Positions 17,145 through 25,902 of a DNA stretch of 64,000 bases are shown here, piece by piece (within the stretch, counting starts at the first letter, position 1; each line of letters opens with the position of its first letter). The notes beneath the pieces were generated by a model. That model did no database searches and was not told where the DNA came from. It saw nothing but the letters and a program-made list of their open reading frames with translations. Source of the stretch: G965197675 sp965197675 (GTDB lineage: Bacteria > Chloroflexota > Dehalococcoidia > Plut-88900); contig OZ240221.1 of assembly GCA_965197675.1 (NCBI GenBank), forward strand, positions 1,674,001-1,738,000, read 5' to 3'. Position numbers and translations under genes: made by a program.

Positions 17145-18089
17145 CTAGACGCCTTCGAAGAACCGTCTTGGGTTGTCCACCATTATCTGCCGAATCGTCT
17201 CATCGGGAACACCCATTTCTCTTAAACCCGGTAGGACTCTGCGGGTAATGAACAGGTAACCGTCGGGATTGTACCGCTCGCGCTCCTCTTGATTGGACCT
17301 GCCTACAGGAACCGACCAGTCGTGACTTAACATAATCTTATCAGCAAAACCCGCATCTATAAGGCTCTTTGTGGTCTCTACTCTCTTTTCCCACTGAGGC
17401 GTTCCTTCGTAGCGGCCTCCGGGGAACCTATCCAGACCTATCCATACACCTCGTTTTAGCAGGCCCGCCAAGTACTGGACGTCTGTGGTGTCGTTGCTGT
17501 GCCCAATGTAGACTCTACTCAGGTCGACCCCTTCGTCCTCGAATATCCGAACCTGTTGCTCCCCCACCCTTTCCGGTGCCCATGTGTGGGTGGAAATCGG
17601 CACTCCGGTAGCCTTGTGGGCCATGGCGGCGGCCCTGAGCACGATTTCACCCTCAGGGGTCACACCGCCCTTATCGTTGGCGACTTTGATTACTCCCGCC
17701 CTAATGCCCGTTCCTTCTATCCCCTCCTCGATCTCTCGTATGTAGAGGGGGGCAATCATATCGGGGGTGGCGTCCCAGAACACCCGAGGGATGTCTCGCC
17801 AGGTGCCGGTTGCACAGATTATATGGACTCCTGACTTGCGGGACACCTCCTCAAGCACGCGGACATCCCTGCCGAGGTCGAATGTGGTAACGTCTACGAT
17901 GGTCCGCAAGCCTTCAACGAAGGCTTGCTTGAGGTCAGAAATCCCGCGCTCGATGATAGCGCGACGCTCAATAAACTCGGGATAAACGTGCTGAATGCCC
18001 GCCGAGCTTACCACCACGTGCTCGTGAGGCAGCGTAAACCCTAAGTCTGCTGTTTCGATAGGACCGAGAACGGAGTTAACGGTTGGCAT
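17145..18089 (-). CDS. Phosphotriesterase-family metal-dependent hydrolase
   Basis: A 314-residue member of the phosphotriesterase/PLL family, whose natural substrates are often lactones or esters. The binuclear metal site is visible: HEH at residues 22-24, a lysine in GVIKVAND that can carry the bridging carboxylate, histidines in ISTHTW and YIGHSND, and the aspartate in LSHDWSVP. The C-terminus IMVDNPRRFFEGV is typical. It is convergent with an amidohydrolase 22 bp away. An organophosphate-degrading role is not implied by family membership alone. Confidence 0.88.
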   Translation of the reverse strand: MPTVNSVLGPIETADLGFTLPHEHVVVSSAGIQHVYPEFIERRAIIERGISDLKQAFVEGLRTIVDVTTFDLGRDVRVLEEVSRKSGVHIICATGTWRDIPRVFWDATPDMIAPLYIREIEEGIEGTGIRAGVIKVANDKGGVTPEGEIVLRAAAMAHKATGVPISTHTWAPERVGEQQVRIFEDEGVDLSRVYIGHSNDTTDVQYLAGLLKRGVWIGLDRFPGGRYEGTPQWEKRVETTKSLIDAGFADKIMLSHDWSVPVGRSNQEERERYNPDGYLFITRRVLPGLREMGVPDETIRQIMVDNPRRFFEGV

Positions 18090-18234
18090 CTACCTCTCCT
18101 TTTCCCTTCTCTAGGAATCCCTACTCAAGATCGTTAAACTCTGCATCCGTCTGCCATGGTCAAGCCAGTAGTTATCATATGTTAAAAGGCCATCATGCTG
18201 AGGCTTGAGGGATCGGATCAACGGGTTGGGGTCA

Positions 18235-19251
18235 TCAGCCCAGATTGAATACGATGAAGCTAGCCGCCAAGTAGAGAGAGATGAGCACCATCGATTCCGC
18301 CGTTAGGTATTTACTTATCCTCTTTCTGGGCCGACTGAATAAGGCCAGGATGACTACGGACGTCATTACGATGGCTATTAGGCCGGTAAGGGCGTGTATC
18401 TTCGAGGAAGCGGCCCACAACACGCCGTCGGAATATGCCAGATCATCCACGAACAAGATGAAGCCCATGTTGAAAAGGTTACTTCCAAGTACGTTAGTGA
18501 TGGCCAGTTCGGGGACGCCGATACGTATCGCAGAGAAGGATGTGGCGAGCTCGGGCAGCGATGTGCTCAGCGCCAGGAATTGAGTTCCGACAAAGCTGGC
18601 CTCCCAGTCCATCTCGTCGGAGATGCCACCCCCTATTTCGGCCAACCAAGTAGCAGAGCCTATAACGATAATGGCCATGAGAATATAAATCATTACGGCC
18701 CTAGATAGGCTCGTATCGTAGTCTTCCAGGACTTCTTCACTCCCACCATTGGAAGAGTCGGTGCCTCCCCTGAAACGGTAGGTTATGTATATAGCTGCTA
18801 CAAACACACCGAGTATCACTCCGGATAGCGGGCTTAGGTACCAACCGGCCATGGTATCCGTAGCGTTGTGTATCAGGATGGCCCCGGAGGATAAGCCTAT
18901 GATGACAATCCCAATTATCCCAACGATAGTGGAAGTCTTGCTGACCCTGTTAAGAATGGGGCCATTCCTCCAGAAGACGTCTAAGAGTCCCACTATCAAC
19001 AAGTTGAAGAGGTTGCTGCCAAAAGCGGTGCCCGACGCTAAATCTGGTTCACCTACGAGGGTAACCGAGCTAATGCCAGTAGCTAGCTCTGGAAGCGAGG
19101 TGGCGGTGGCTAAAAGGGCTACCCCTATGAAGGCGCGCCCCAACCCAGTCTTGAGGGCTATTACGTCCGCCGATCGGGTCAAGAAGTGGGAGGCCCCTAG
19201 GATTATGGCTGCAGCTGCGGCAAACTGGAGCCACAACAAGAAGAGAGTCAT
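18235..19251 (-). CDS. Calcium/cation antiporter (CaCA superfamily, YrbG-like)
   Basis: A 338-residue membrane protein with two homologous halves, each holding an alpha-repeat. The first reads ATATSLPELATGISSV with TAFGSNLFNLLIVG; the second reads LALSTSLPELATSFSAI with NVLGSNLFNMGFIL. These glutamate-containing repeats form the ion-binding sites of Na+/Ca2+ and H+/Ca2+ exchangers. About ten transmembrane segments are visible. A hydrophilic loop with SNGGSEEVLEDYD separates the halves. It likely exports calcium or a similar cation. It precedes a CBS-domain gene on the same strand but has its own start. Confidence 0.9.
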   Translation of the reverse strand: MTLFLLWLQFAAAAAIILGASHFLTRSADVIALKTGLGRAFIGVALLATATSLPELATGISSVTLVGEPDLASGTAFGSNLFNLLIVGLLDVFWRNGPILNRVSKTSTIVGIIGIVIIGLSSGAILIHNATDTMAGWYLSPLSGVILGVFVAAIYITYRFRGGTDSSNGGSEEVLEDYDTSLSRAVMIYILMAIIVIGSATWLAEIGGGISDEMDWEASFVGTQFLALSTSLPELATSFSAIRIGVPELAITNVLGSNLFNMGFILFVDDLAYSDGVLWAASSKIHALTGLIAIVMTSVVILALFSRPRKRISKYLTAESMVLISLYLAASFIVFNLG

Positions 19252-19344
19252 AAATAGCTCTTGGTCATGCTGGGCTCAATAGCTAAGAACGGAATTCCAG
19301 GGAGTTATCGTATGGAGGGGTCTGTACGGCGAGTATCATACCGG

Positions 19345-19800
19345 TCACTGGCCCCATTTATCGCTGGTAAACAGCCTTATCAAATCGTGGCGAGTTACGA
19401 TACCTACCAGCTCTTTGTCTCTCAGGATGGGTAGGTGGCTGATATGCTGTTGAAGGATCGATCTTACGGCGTCGGCTACCGAAGTATCTTCGTCTACTGT
19501 AAAAACTTCGGGGCCCATGAACTCCTTGACTCTCTTGTTCCGCAGTTTGTGGGCCATTTCCTCCATCTCTTCAGTCTTCATCCACTCTCCCAACAGAACG
19601 TACAGATTACCTCCAAGGGCCATGTGCTTAGGGTGAGGCTCGAAGTCGGACTCCGTGATGATTCCTACAAGGCGACCCTCTCGATTCATGACGGGAAGGC
19701 AGCCCACCCTCTTCTCCATCATCAAGCTCGCGGCCTCCTCAGCGGTGGCGTCCTCATCGATGGTTACCACCGAGGTGTTCATTAGGTCGCGGACCTTCAT
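19345..19800 (-). CDS. Two-CBS-domain protein
   Basis: A 151-residue stand-alone pair of CBS domains, which bind adenine nucleotides. CBS1 begins VRDLMNTSVVTIDEDATAEEAASLM and ends GIITESDF. CBS2 begins VKEFMGPEVFTVDEDTSVADAV and ends GIVTRHDLIRLF. An insert of about 25 residues (PKHMALGGNLYVLLGEWMK) lies between them and is common in this subgroup. No effector domain is attached. It may sense energy state and act on a partner, perhaps the neighbouring transporter. Confidence 0.9.
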   Translation of the reverse strand: MKVRDLMNTSVVTIDEDATAEEAASLMMEKRVGCLPVMNREGRLVGIITESDFEPHPKHMALGGNLYVLLGEWMKTEEMEEMAHKLRNKRVKEFMGPEVFTVDEDTSVADAVRSILQQHISHLPILRDKELVGIVTRHDLIRLFTSDKWGQ

Positions 19801-19855
19801 CTCACGGCTACCCCGAATCTATCTAAGTGTACAAGCCTTGCCAACCCAGATCACC

Positions 19856-20767
19856 TTAGGCGACGACATTTATCGTCTTTGAACTGTTGAGCCGGCGACG
19901 CAGCACAACCTTGACACTCGCCGCTCGTTCGCTCACAGCCTTCTTGAGGTCCAGGGGATTCAGGGCGTATACATTGTGAGCCAATCTAAACCTCTCCAAG
20001 AGGCGGATCATCACCCAGCTTAGATCGAAATGCCACCATTGAAGTCCATGCCTTGCCGATTTAGGTGAGGCGTGGTGAGTGTTGTGTCCCCCCTCTCCAA
20101 AGGCCAGAAGTCCCACCAACCAGTGGTTGGTGCTCAGGTCTTTGGTGTTGAAGGGTCTGCTGCCGAACATGTGACAGACGGAGTTTACTGACCAGGTGAC
20201 GTGATGGGTCAGGAAGATACGCACTAAACCGCCCCACAGTAGACCGCTCCAGCCACCGATAAGCAGGGGGATGACTAGACTCAGCACGCACCATACCGCG
20301 CTGAGTTTGTGAATGAGAACGACATCTCGGCATTTGAGCAAGTCCCTAGTCCAGCGTTCAGTGTCAGGTCTCTCCAGGCTGAACATCCACCCCACCTGAG
20401 CATGGAAAAAGCCTCTCAGCAGGTTCTTGCTCAACCTGGGGCTGTGAACGTCTCCTTCCTGATCGGAGTAGGCGTGGTGCTTCCTGTGGATGGCGGCCCA
20501 GGATATCGGCCCGCCCTGCCAGGACATGGCACCTAGGATTAGCAGGATGGCTTTGATGAATCTATTCGTCTTGAAGCTGCCGTGGGCCAGGTATCTGTGG
20601 AATCCGATGGTAACCCCGAAACCCACCAGCAGATACAGTGTAAGTAGCAATGCCACGTCTAGCCAGTCGATTAGCCGTTGCCAGAGTAAAATCATTGAGT
20701 AGATGGTGAACCCAAATGGCACAAATACTAAGATGGATATCACGACTTTTTGATGCAGATCGCGCAT
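19856..20767 (-). CDS. Fatty acid (acyl-CoA) desaturase, delta-9 type
   Basis: A 303-residue membrane di-iron desaturase. The three histidine boxes are present: HRYLAHGSF, HRKHHAYSD and GEGGHNTHHASP. Four transmembrane segments are visible, two before the first box and two between the second and third. There is no fused cytochrome b5, so electrons come from a separate ferredoxin or flavoprotein. It introduces a double bond into acyl chains and probably tunes membrane fluidity. The ATG at 20767 is preceded by a possible promoter about 70 bp upstream. Confidence 0.92.
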   Translation of the reverse strand: MRDLHQKVVISILVFVPFGFTIYSMILLWQRLIDWLDVALLLTLYLLVGFGVTIGFHRYLAHGSFKTNRFIKAILLILGAMSWQGGPISWAAIHRKHHAYSDQEGDVHSPRLSKNLLRGFFHAQVGWMFSLERPDTERWTRDLLKCRDVVLIHKLSAVWCVLSLVIPLLIGGWSGLLWGGLVRIFLTHHVTWSVNSVCHMFGSRPFNTKDLSTNHWLVGLLAFGEGGHNTHHASPKSARHGLQWWHFDLSWVMIRLLERFRLAHNVYALNPLDLKKAVSERAASVKVVLRRRLNSSKTINVVA

Positions 20768-20837
20768 TCACAAGACTCCAATGTGTGGATTTATAGGCAG
20801 GGTATCTTGCAGGTAGACCCTACCGGGCATTTTATAC

Positions 20838-20866
20838 ATTATAGAGGAAGATTAGGCCCAGATGAA
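20838..20866 (-). promoter_or_regulatory. Possible promoter of the desaturase gene
   Basis: On the minus strand a perfect TATAAT (20843-20838) lies 17 bases from a weak -35 (TTCATC), about 70 bp upstream of the desaturase ATG. Confidence 0.4.
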
Positions 20867-21377
20867 GATACTATTTCAGATTAAAGAAGAAAGTGAAGAG
20901 AGATGATGAGACCTCTGGAATCCAGACCGAACTCCAGTCCCAGCCCGCGCCTTCGCTCCAACAGACGACTTTTGCGGCGTAATCGGCATAAGACTCATCG
21001 ACAACCCATGAGTCTGTCGGACAGGTAGTAGAGTAGGTAAATGTCTACGCGAGATTCCTGGCGAGCGACATTGGTTGGAGCCCGATTCGGCTGCGGCTCT
21101 TTTTTAGATGCATCTCCACCTCTACATGAAGGGTAGTAACATTCCTTTGACTGGATCCTTGTCTTAACTGTGGACTTTCTTTGCTAGCTATGTCTATAGT
21201 AGTAGTTTCCAAACTGAGCAAAGTTAACCAACCAAGACCAAACAAAGGGTATGCATTTCCGGTATTAGCTAGGCAGGTCAGAGTCTTTTTAGCAAGAGCA
21301 ACGAAAGGCCTGTTGTGATAATCTCCTACCCGTATGGAATCGACTCCTGATACCAGTATTGCTTCACCGGAGGTTCT
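20867..21377. other. Intergenic region, no supported gene
   Basis: About 500 bases between divergent genes. Frames on both strands are short and lack protein-like composition. No tRNA, repeat copy or strong hairpin was found. It presumably holds the promoter of the FAD oxidoreductase, but no convincing -10/-35 pair is visible. Confidence 0.4.
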
Positions 21378-22484
21378 ATGGTCCGCAGTCGAGATGTGAT
21401 TGTGGTGGGTGGTGGAGTCATTGGCACCTCCATAGCCTTTCACCTGGCTAAGGCTGGAATAGAAACCCTCCTTCTGGAGCGAGGATCGCTGGGTGGAGAG
21501 GCGTCAAATGCTGCCTCCGGAGCTTTATTTTCCGAGCCTGGCTTCAATCTCTTCTCAAAGTTCGGTAAGGAGAGTCTCACTCTGCTGTGTGAGCTGTCTG
21601 GAGAGTTGAAAGAGCTAGGTGGCGTAGACATAGAACTGGTCCAGTGTGGAGAGCTGGACTTGGCCCTGAGCGAGAAGGAGGTCCATGATCTACAAGATTA
21701 CGCTCGACGTTTTAGCCAGATAGGCGGAAAGGCTCAGTGGCTGGATCAGCAAGAAGTCCTGGAGATGGAGCCTGAGATCAATCCTTCGATATATGGAGCG
21801 GCCTATTTCCCCGAGTTTTGTAGAGTAAATAATCAGCGACTCTCCGACGCCTTTGCAAGAGCAGGGACCAGATTGGGGGCCGAGTTCCGACAGGGCGTGG
21901 AAGTCGCCGGTTTGATAACAGAAGGTGATAGGCTAACAGGCGTCCGCTTACAAGATGAGGATCTCTACTCAGATACTGTAGTGTTGGCTGCCGGGGCCTG
22001 GAGCAAGATGTTGGCTGACCACGTAGATGTTAACGTACCAACACGTCCCGTCCGAGGCCAGAATATCAATATCCAGCCAGTGAATAGGGGGATAAGGACT
22101 ATAGTTACTGGATCATGGGGGCTACTTGTTCCAAGGAACGATGGCTCGGTGATGATAGGAGCGACAGTCGAAGAGGTTGGCTTCGACAGCAGGGTCACGG
22201 CGGGAGGCATGGGATCAATTCTCGGCGTCGCTACCCAGCTGGTCCCTGCTTTTAAGACAGCCTCTATCAACTGGGCTGTGGCGGGTCTTAGGCCTGGCTC
22301 CCCCGATGATCTGCCGCTAATTGGCCCCGTCTCAGGGTGTGATGGGCTGATAGTAGCAGCGGGGCACTATCGACGCGGTATCATGCTGAGCGCAGCTACA
22401 GGCAGAGCGGTTGCTAGAATGATACAAGGTGAGAAAGTGGAGTTGTATAATCGCTTGGATCCCAACAGATTCAATAATTTGTAA
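21378..22484 (+). CDS. FAD-dependent amine/D-amino-acid oxidase family protein (ThiO/DadA-like)
   Basis: A 368-residue flavoprotein of the DAO family. The N-terminal FAD-binding motif is DVIVVGGGVIGTSIAFHLAKAGIETLLLERG, with the following LGGEASNAASGALF typical of glycine oxidase ThiO and related enzymes. The C-terminus has WAVAGLRPGSPDDLPLIGPV and VAAGHYRRGIMLSAATG, the conserved end of ThiO. It oxidises a small amine or amino acid to the imine with release of peroxide. No thiamine genes are nearby, so a catabolic role feeding from the adjacent LivGF-type transporter is equally possible. Confidence 0.85.
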   Translation: MVRSRDVIVVGGGVIGTSIAFHLAKAGIETLLLERGSLGGEASNAASGALFSEPGFNLFSKFGKESLTLLCELSGELKELGGVDIELVQCGELDLALSEKEVHDLQDYARRFSQIGGKAQWLDQQEVLEMEPEINPSIYGAAYFPEFCRVNNQRLSDAFARAGTRLGAEFRQGVEVAGLITEGDRLTGVRLQDEDLYSDTVVLAAGAWSKMLADHVDVNVPTRPVRGQNINIQPVNRGIRTIVTGSWGLLVPRNDGSVMIGATVEEVGFDSRVTAGGMGSILGVATQLVPAFKTASINWAVAGLRPGSPDDLPLIGPVSGCDGLIVAAGHYRRGIMLSAATGRAVARMIQGEKVELYNRLDPNRFNNL

Positions 22485-22560
22485 ACTGCTAGTTGTATGA
22501 ATCTGGGGTGGCGCGCTTGACTCATTTTTGGTAGTATTGAGCTTAACACAGGTGGTGGAC

Positions 22561-23343
22561 ATGGAAGCTAAAGAACAAGTTACACCAATCGTCCAAGGTG
22601 ATTTCGACTACACCCACGCTCTGGAGACTGAGGGGCTTCTCAAGCAGTTTGCTAGTGTAAAGGCGCTAAACCAGTTGAGTATGGCCCTTCCTCGAAGGGG
22701 AATCACTAGCATCGTGGGCCCCAACGGTTCGGGGAAGTCCACACTCGTCAACGTTCTCAGCGGCACCCTGCCTCTCGATGGCGGGATCGTCGTGTTGATG
22801 GGCGACAGGCTCCGAGTGGTCTTGCCCTATGATAGCCCTAAACACGGGGTCACTAGGACCTTTCAAGAGGTGAGGTTGTTCAATCAGATAACGGTGATGG
22901 ACAATCTCTTGGTCGTATTAACGGAGCGAGGAGTTTTCAAGTCCCTCTTCCAGCGGGCTGGTGCCGGTCACAAGAAGCATGTACAGGAGCTTCTCGAATC
23001 CGTAGGGATTTGGGACAAGCGCAACGTGCTTGCGGAGAACTTATCTTATGGACAGAGGAAGCTCCTAGAGGTCAGCCGTGCGCTGGCCATGGGCGTTGAA
23101 ATCTATCTCTTCGACGAACCCTTTGCCGGACTCTTTCCGGAGATGCTCAAGCGGGTTAAGATGCTACTGAGTAGATTGAAGGACGAGGGCAAGTGCATCA
23201 TATTCATCGAGCACAACATGGATCTGATCCGGGAGCTCTCTGACTATATCTTTGTGTTGGACAGTGGTGAGTTGTTAGCTCAGGGCGATGTTGAGGATGT
23301 TTTGAGCAGACCGGAGGTCATAGAGGCGTATCTAGGCGATTAA
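22561..23343 (+). CDS. ABC transporter ATPase, LivG-like
   Basis: A 260-residue branched-chain-amino-acid-type ATPase. Walker A is GPNGSGKST (near residue 56), the Q-loop follows in TRTFQEVRLFNQITV, the signature is LSYGQRKLLEV and Walker B is YLFDEPFAG. The C-terminus IFIEHNMDLIRELSDYIFVLDSGELLAQG is LivG-like. The ATG at 22561 behind AGGTGG is preferred to longer readings. It has an N-terminal extension of about 20 residues before the ABC fold. It is followed after 50 bp by a LivF-like gene. No permease or binding protein is in the window, so the pair must work with proteins encoded elsewhere. Confidence 0.9.
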   Translation: MEAKEQVTPIVQGDFDYTHALETEGLLKQFASVKALNQLSMALPRRGITSIVGPNGSGKSTLVNVLSGTLPLDGGIVVLMGDRLRVVLPYDSPKHGVTRTFQEVRLFNQITVMDNLLVVLTERGVFKSLFQRAGAGHKKHVQELLESVGIWDKRNVLAENLSYGQRKLLEVSRALAMGVEIYLFDEPFAGLFPEMLKRVKMLLSRLKDEGKCIIFIEHNMDLIRELSDYIFVLDSGELLAQGDVEDVLSRPEVIEAYLGD

Positions 23344-23393
23344 CTGAGGCTTTTACCTGGAGATATTCCTGGGGCGGAACGAGAGGAAATACA

Positions 23394-24269
23394 GTGTTAT
23401 CTAAACTGAAGGAGCTAGTTGCACCCAGAGATGGCACAAGAACCCATAAGGTTTCGGGGCAGACTACGGCTGAGCCTGCTAAGAAACGAAGACTGCTCGA
23501 GCTAGAGGACATTTCTGTCCACTACCTTCACGGCGCGATCAAGGCGCTGGATGTGGTATCCCTAGGCCTGGACGAGGGCGAGATCGTGGCGGTAATGGGC
23601 CCCAACGGGGCTGGCAAGTCCACGGTTCTGAAGGCTATTCTCGGCTTAGCTCCTGTTGTGGGCGGGCGCGTCTACTGGAAGCAGAAAGAGCTCCAGGCGG
23701 CAGTGCACGAGGTTGTCCAGTTTGGTATCGCCTTCGTGCCCCAGGGTAGACGTGTCTTCACCTACCTGACCATCGAAGAGAACCTGGAAATGGGATGTCT
23801 TTACCTCAAGGACAAGGCCGAGAAAAGGCGACGAATGGAGCAGGTGATGGACATCTTCCCTGTACTCCACGAGAAGCGTCGAGATAAGGCCAGCGCCATG
23901 TCGGGAGGTGAGCAGCAGATGTTGGCTGTGGGTAGAGGACTCATGGCGAGCCCAGAAGTGTTGCTTCTGGATGAGCCTACCCTGGGCTTGGCCCCGAAGA
24001 TCGTCAAAGAGATGTTCCAGAAGGTAGTGGAAATCAACGAGAAGCAAGGAACGTCTATCTTCGTGGTTGAGCACAACATCAAGAGCACCCTGGATATTGT
24101 GAACAGGGCTTATGTGTTGAACTACGGTAAGGTCGTCCATGATGGCACCCCTCAGTCCGTCCGAGAGACTGACATATTGACCCAAGTGTTCCTTGGTGGT
24201 GGACCCGTACCTGATGCTAATCAAGATGCCTCTGGTTCCACGTCTGGCGCTACGAAGAGCTCTCCGTAG
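23394..24269 (+). CDS. ABC transporter ATPase, LivF-like
   Basis: A 291-residue ATPase and partner of the preceding LivG-like subunit. Walker A is GPNGAGKST, the Q-loop lies in FVPQGRRVFTYLTIEENL, the signature is AMSGGEQQML and Walker B is VLLLDEPTLGLAP. The N-terminal 35 residues (basic, with TAEPAKKRRLLELE) and the C-terminal Ser/Thr tail extend beyond normal LivF. The GTG start is preceded by AGAGG at proper spacing. The heterodimer energises uptake of branched-chain amino acids or related amides and carboxylates. Confidence 0.9.
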   Translation: MLSKLKELVAPRDGTRTHKVSGQTTAEPAKKRRLLELEDISVHYLHGAIKALDVVSLGLDEGEIVAVMGPNGAGKSTVLKAILGLAPVVGGRVYWKQKELQAAVHEVVQFGIAFVPQGRRVFTYLTIEENLEMGCLYLKDKAEKRRRMEQVMDIFPVLHEKRRDKASAMSGGEQQMLAVGRGLMASPEVLLLDEPTLGLAPKIVKEMFQKVVEINEKQGTSIFVVEHNIKSTLDIVNRAYVLNYGKVVHDGTPQSVRETDILTQVFLGGGPVPDANQDASGSTSGATKSSP

Positions 24270-24677
24270 CTTAGTCCTACCCCACTTGGACAAATCGATT
24301 CCGGACAGGCGGGGTCGTATTAGGGATGCTATAAGTCGTTCGGGTTTCCTAGGCGAGCACCTCTCTGCGCTCAAGTGCTGTGTTGATTTCTCTGTCCTCC
24401 CACTCTAACAGACCCTTATTTCCCCCTGACTCAAACAGCTGTCCGGAGGTCGTGAACTAGCAGCAGGTTGAGGATGTGTAAGGTTCGCCTTTCCTGTAAG
24501 AGTCCCAAGAGTTTCACGGAAACATTCTGCCCAGGAGATGTCCTATTGCCGGCATCACAGGAGATCCTCCTTCGCGATCACGAGAGTAGATATGCCCTTA
24601 TTGTGTGCGGTCTACTGCCAGTGACAGATGGTCTTCCAATACGTGGAGCTATAGCACGTGAAGTAACAGAGCATGGG
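24270..24677. other. Intergenic region, no supported gene
   Basis: About 400 bases between converging transcripts. Open frames here have no family-like content. No strong terminator hairpin or repeat copy was found. Confidence 0.35.
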
Positions 24678-25874
24678 CTACTTAATCGATCGTCGCAAGT
24701 CCTGGGTCAGATTACCTCTGCGGCCTATCTTTACCTTCTCCAGGGCAAGCCATGATGCCATAGAGGCGAGATCATCGGCCAGTGCCTCCGCCACGCGTTT
24801 GGCATCCTGCCCTTCCTCGATGAATGCCCCCCTTACCAGAAGGGATTTCTCGTCTCGCTGAGCCTTGAGGTCGACTCTAGCCACCAGGTTTTCTCCAAAT
24901 AGGAAGGGCATCACGTAGTAGCCGTATTTTCGCTTCGGCGGAGGCACATAGATCTCGATCCGGTACCTGAACGCAAACAACCTCTCCGTTCTGTCCCGCT
25001 CCCAGATAAGAGAGTCAAAGGGAGTCAACAAGGAACGGGCTGCAACTAGCTCAGGCAGCTTTGCATCCGGATGCAGGAAAGCGGGCTGCGGCCATCCCTC
25101 GACGTAAACCTCCCTCAGATCGCCCATTTCTATCAATTCGTTGAGCCTCGCCCGGGCATCTGGCACTGAGATGCGATAGTAGTCGGCCAAATCACCGGCT
25201 GTCGCCACTCCCAATGCACCTGCAGCTAGACGCAGCATCTCCCTGTGGGCTTCCTCGGTCGAGAGAGCTGGAGCGGAGAGGATCGACTGTGGCATCACGC
25301 GCTCCGTAAGGTCGTAAACGCGATTGAAGTTGCGTCTGTGACGGACGGCTAGCAGACCCTTGGTGTAGAGCCATTCCAGGGCCGTCTTTCCCCTTCTGTG
25401 ACCCCACCACGACCCCATACGCTCTCCTGGGTCGTCCAGATTTGAGGCGTTGAGAGGGCCCTTTTGACGCACCTCCTCGAGAACTGTGTCGATGTAGCCG
25501 GGGTACTCCTTGATAACTTCGGCCGCATGATACCTTGGCTGAATCCCCTCCATGCGATGTCGAAACATGGGGTAGTGGTGGACCGGCAACAGCGACGCTT
25601 CGTGTCCCCAGTACTCGAAAAGTCCGTTGCAGGTGTAGTCGATGTCACTGAGCGGTGACAGAGGATAAGGGCCTAGTCGTGAATAGAAGGGCATGAAGTG
25701 AGAGCGCACCACTACGTTGACCGAGTCCAACTGGACGATTCCCAATCGCTCTACCATCTGTTGAATGTGCCGTAGGGCGATGGGGCCAGCGGGGCGGCGC
25801 TCGTTGAAACCCTGGGCCGTTAGAGCTATTCGACGAGCCTCTTTGATGGAGAGGTCATTAGTTGAGCTAGGCAT
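24678..25874 (-). CDS. ycaQ: YcaQ-like winged-helix DNA glycosylase (HTH_42 family)
   Basis: A 398-residue protein of the HTH_42/AlkZ family, whose studied members YcaQ and AlkZ unhook interstrand crosslinks and excise bulky alkylated bases. The N-terminal SIKEARRIALTAQGF and LGIVQLDSVNVVVRSHFMPFYSRLG carry the QxD catalytic motif (QLD). The hydrophobic-aromatic segment GLFEYWGHEASLLPVHHYPMFRHRM and the C-terminal beta-rich wHTH tandem (DSLIWERDRTERLFAFRYRIEIYVP) fit the family. It stands alone. A protective role against natural alkylating toxins is inferred only. Confidence 0.88.
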   Translation of the reverse strand: MPSSTNDLSIKEARRIALTAQGFNERRPAGPIALRHIQQMVERLGIVQLDSVNVVVRSHFMPFYSRLGPYPLSPLSDIDYTCNGLFEYWGHEASLLPVHHYPMFRHRMEGIQPRYHAAEVIKEYPGYIDTVLEEVRQKGPLNASNLDDPGERMGSWWGHRRGKTALEWLYTKGLLAVRHRRNFNRVYDLTERVMPQSILSAPALSTEEAHREMLRLAAGALGVATAGDLADYYRISVPDARARLNELIEMGDLREVYVEGWPQPAFLHPDAKLPELVAARSLLTPFDSLIWERDRTERLFAFRYRIEIYVPPPKRKYGYYVMPFLFGENLVARVDLKAQRDEKSLLVRGAFIEEGQDAKRVAEALADDLASMASWLALEKVKIGRRGNLTQDLRRSIK

Positions 25875-25902
25875 TGAGCAAATTTATCGGTTGTGCTATG
25901 GA

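Noticed and set aside
21045..21443. 132-codon minus-strand frame overlapping the start of the FAD oxidoreductase
   Set aside because: Low-complexity, no motif, and it overlaps a gene with a clear FAD-binding N-terminus.
24468..24755. 95-codon plus-strand frame before the YcaQ-like gene
   Set aside because: No motif, weak start, and it overlaps the 3' end of the YcaQ-like gene on the other strand.
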